From the NCBI GenBank assembly GCA_936924235.1, contig CAKZHN010000392.1, positions 1 through 13,980 on the forward strand: 13,980 nucleotides of DNA. Reading direction: 5' to 3'. The position numbers and the translations under genes are program-made. How positions within the stretch are numbered: the first letter of the stretch is position 1; the number at the start of each line of letters is the position of its first letter. The notes under the pieces are model-generated. The model had not been told where the DNA came from. It made no database searches and was given only the letters and a program-made list of their open reading frames with translations. Origin of the DNA: an uncultured Rhodoplanes sp. (lineage in GTDB: Bacteria > Pseudomonadota > Alphaproteobacteria > Rhizobiales > Xanthobacteraceae). Below are positions 13,407 to 13,980 of the stretch, one piece after another.

Positions 13407-13980
13407 AGCATTTCGGCGATGGTCGTTATCTTGGCGACCGGTTTGAGACCTTCGATCGCGGCGCGATGGATTTCGTCCGAGAAAGCCGCACAGCCGTCCT
13501 CGATCACGGTGCATTCGAACTCGCGGACATGGGCGTCGCGCACCGTCGAGGCGACGCCGCCATTGGTGACGATGCCAGTGCAATAAAGCTGCTCGACACC
13601 GCATTTGCGCAGCGCCCATTCGAGCCGCGAGGCGTGGAACGCCGAATAGGCGATCTTCTCCACGTTCACATCGGCGGGCGCGAGTTGATCGACCAGCTTC
13701 TGGCCCCAGCCGCCCGGCGCGAAGTCGCCTTTCTTGAGGAACGGCCGCAGCGATTTCAGGTGCGGCGAGATGATCGGCTCGCCGCCGCGGCCCGGCACCA
13801 GCGTGAACAGCGTCGCGACGATGAGGACGCCGCGCTTGCGGGCGGCTTGCACCAGAGGCGCGAGCTTGCCGGGGATCGCGGCAATGGACGGATGGCTCTG
13901 TCCGGCGCGGCCATAGGCGCCGTCCGGATGCAGGAAATCGTTCTGCAGATCGCCGAGGATCAGCGCGCTGGTCGAAGGAT
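13388..13980 (-). CDS. Isochorismatase-family hydrolase lacking the usual Cys (N-terminus outside window)
   Basis: The frame on the minus strand is open to the right edge, so the N-terminus is missing; GTG at 13852 is internal. Reading in from the edge gives ALILGDLQNDFLHPDG, which carries the family's catalytic Asp (codon 13949-13951). The expected Lys follows in VEKIAYSAFHAS (codon 13655-13657), then CTGIVTNGGVASTVRDA. In amidohydrolases such as pyrazinamidase or maleamate amidase this last motif reads TNVCVxST and the Cys is the nucleophile; here that position is Gly (codon 13556-13558). True isochorismatases also lack the Cys and hydrolyse a vinyl ether using Asp and Lys. It is therefore isochorismatase fold, but assignment as a maleamate amidase (NicF-like) is doubtful. 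It is convergent with the second molybdenum subunit gene. Confidence 0.85.
   Translation of the reverse strand, partial: PSTSALILGDLQNDFLHPDGAYGRAGQSHPSIAAIPGKLAPLVQAARKRGVLIVATLFTLVPGRGGEPIISPHLKSLRPFLKKGDFAPGGWGQKLVDQLAPADVNVEKIAYSAFHASRLEWALRKCGVEQLYCTGIVTNGGVASTVRDAHVREFECTVIEDGCAAFSDEIHRAAIEGLKPVAKITTIAEMLQSLAA

Noticed and set aside
1..13980. tRNA, rRNA, CRISPR, insertion sequences, phage or attachment sites
   Set aside because: Looked for on both strands by eye; no supporting repeats, cloverleaf-like sequences, transposase or integrase motifs were found.

Overview
The window is GC-rich with strongly G/C-biased third codon positions. Its gene families are typical of a soil or rhizosphere alphaproteobacterium of the Hyphomicrobiales (Bradyrhizobium/Rhodopseudomonas-like): Bug/TctC binding proteins, CoxL-type molybdenum hydroxylases, a DUF3309 peptide and EcfG-like promoters. 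This placement is an inference from gene content and promoter style, not from a marker gene. No RNA gene, CRISPR array, insertion sequence or phage gene was seen.

Left edge (1-1978). The C-terminal part of an AI-2E/PerM-family membrane protein runs in from the left and converges, across a strong hairpin terminator, on a small DUF3309-type membrane peptide on the minus strand. That peptide is divergently arranged with a zinc-ribbon metallopeptidase carrying HEIGH. The gap between them holds a very good EcfG-type (general stress response) promoter match facing the peptidase, and a weaker one facing the peptide.

Catabolic block (1999-9879, plus strand, tightly packed). In order: a NicX-like 2,5-dihydroxypyridine 5,6-dioxygenase homologue with its His/His/Asp metal site preserved; a complete ribose-type ABC importer (tandem ATPase, permease, periplasmic binding protein); a bicupin of the gentisate 1,2-dioxygenase family with an intact N-terminal iron site; and a CoxL/XdhA-type molybdopterin large subunit. 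A Bug-type solute-binding protein follows with its own strong ribosome binding site and ends in a perfect-stem terminator. A second, divergent molybdopterin large subunit comes next. At the right edge, a minus-strand isochorismatase-family hydrolase overlaps it tail-to-tail by 19 bases and runs out of the window.

How they may work together (inference). Ring hydroxylation by molybdenum hydroxylases, ring opening by a NicX-type enzyme and processing by an isochorismatase-fold hydrolase is the logic of aerobic nicotinate and picolinate degradation. Here the cluster differs from nic/pic loci: it has a dedicated sugar-type ABC importer, a second ring-cleavage-type enzyme of unrelated fold, and a hydrolase whose usual nucleophilic Cys is Gly. 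The substrate is probably not plain nicotinate. The [2Fe-2S] and FAD subunits expected to partner the two molybdenum subunits, and any regulator, are not in the window.
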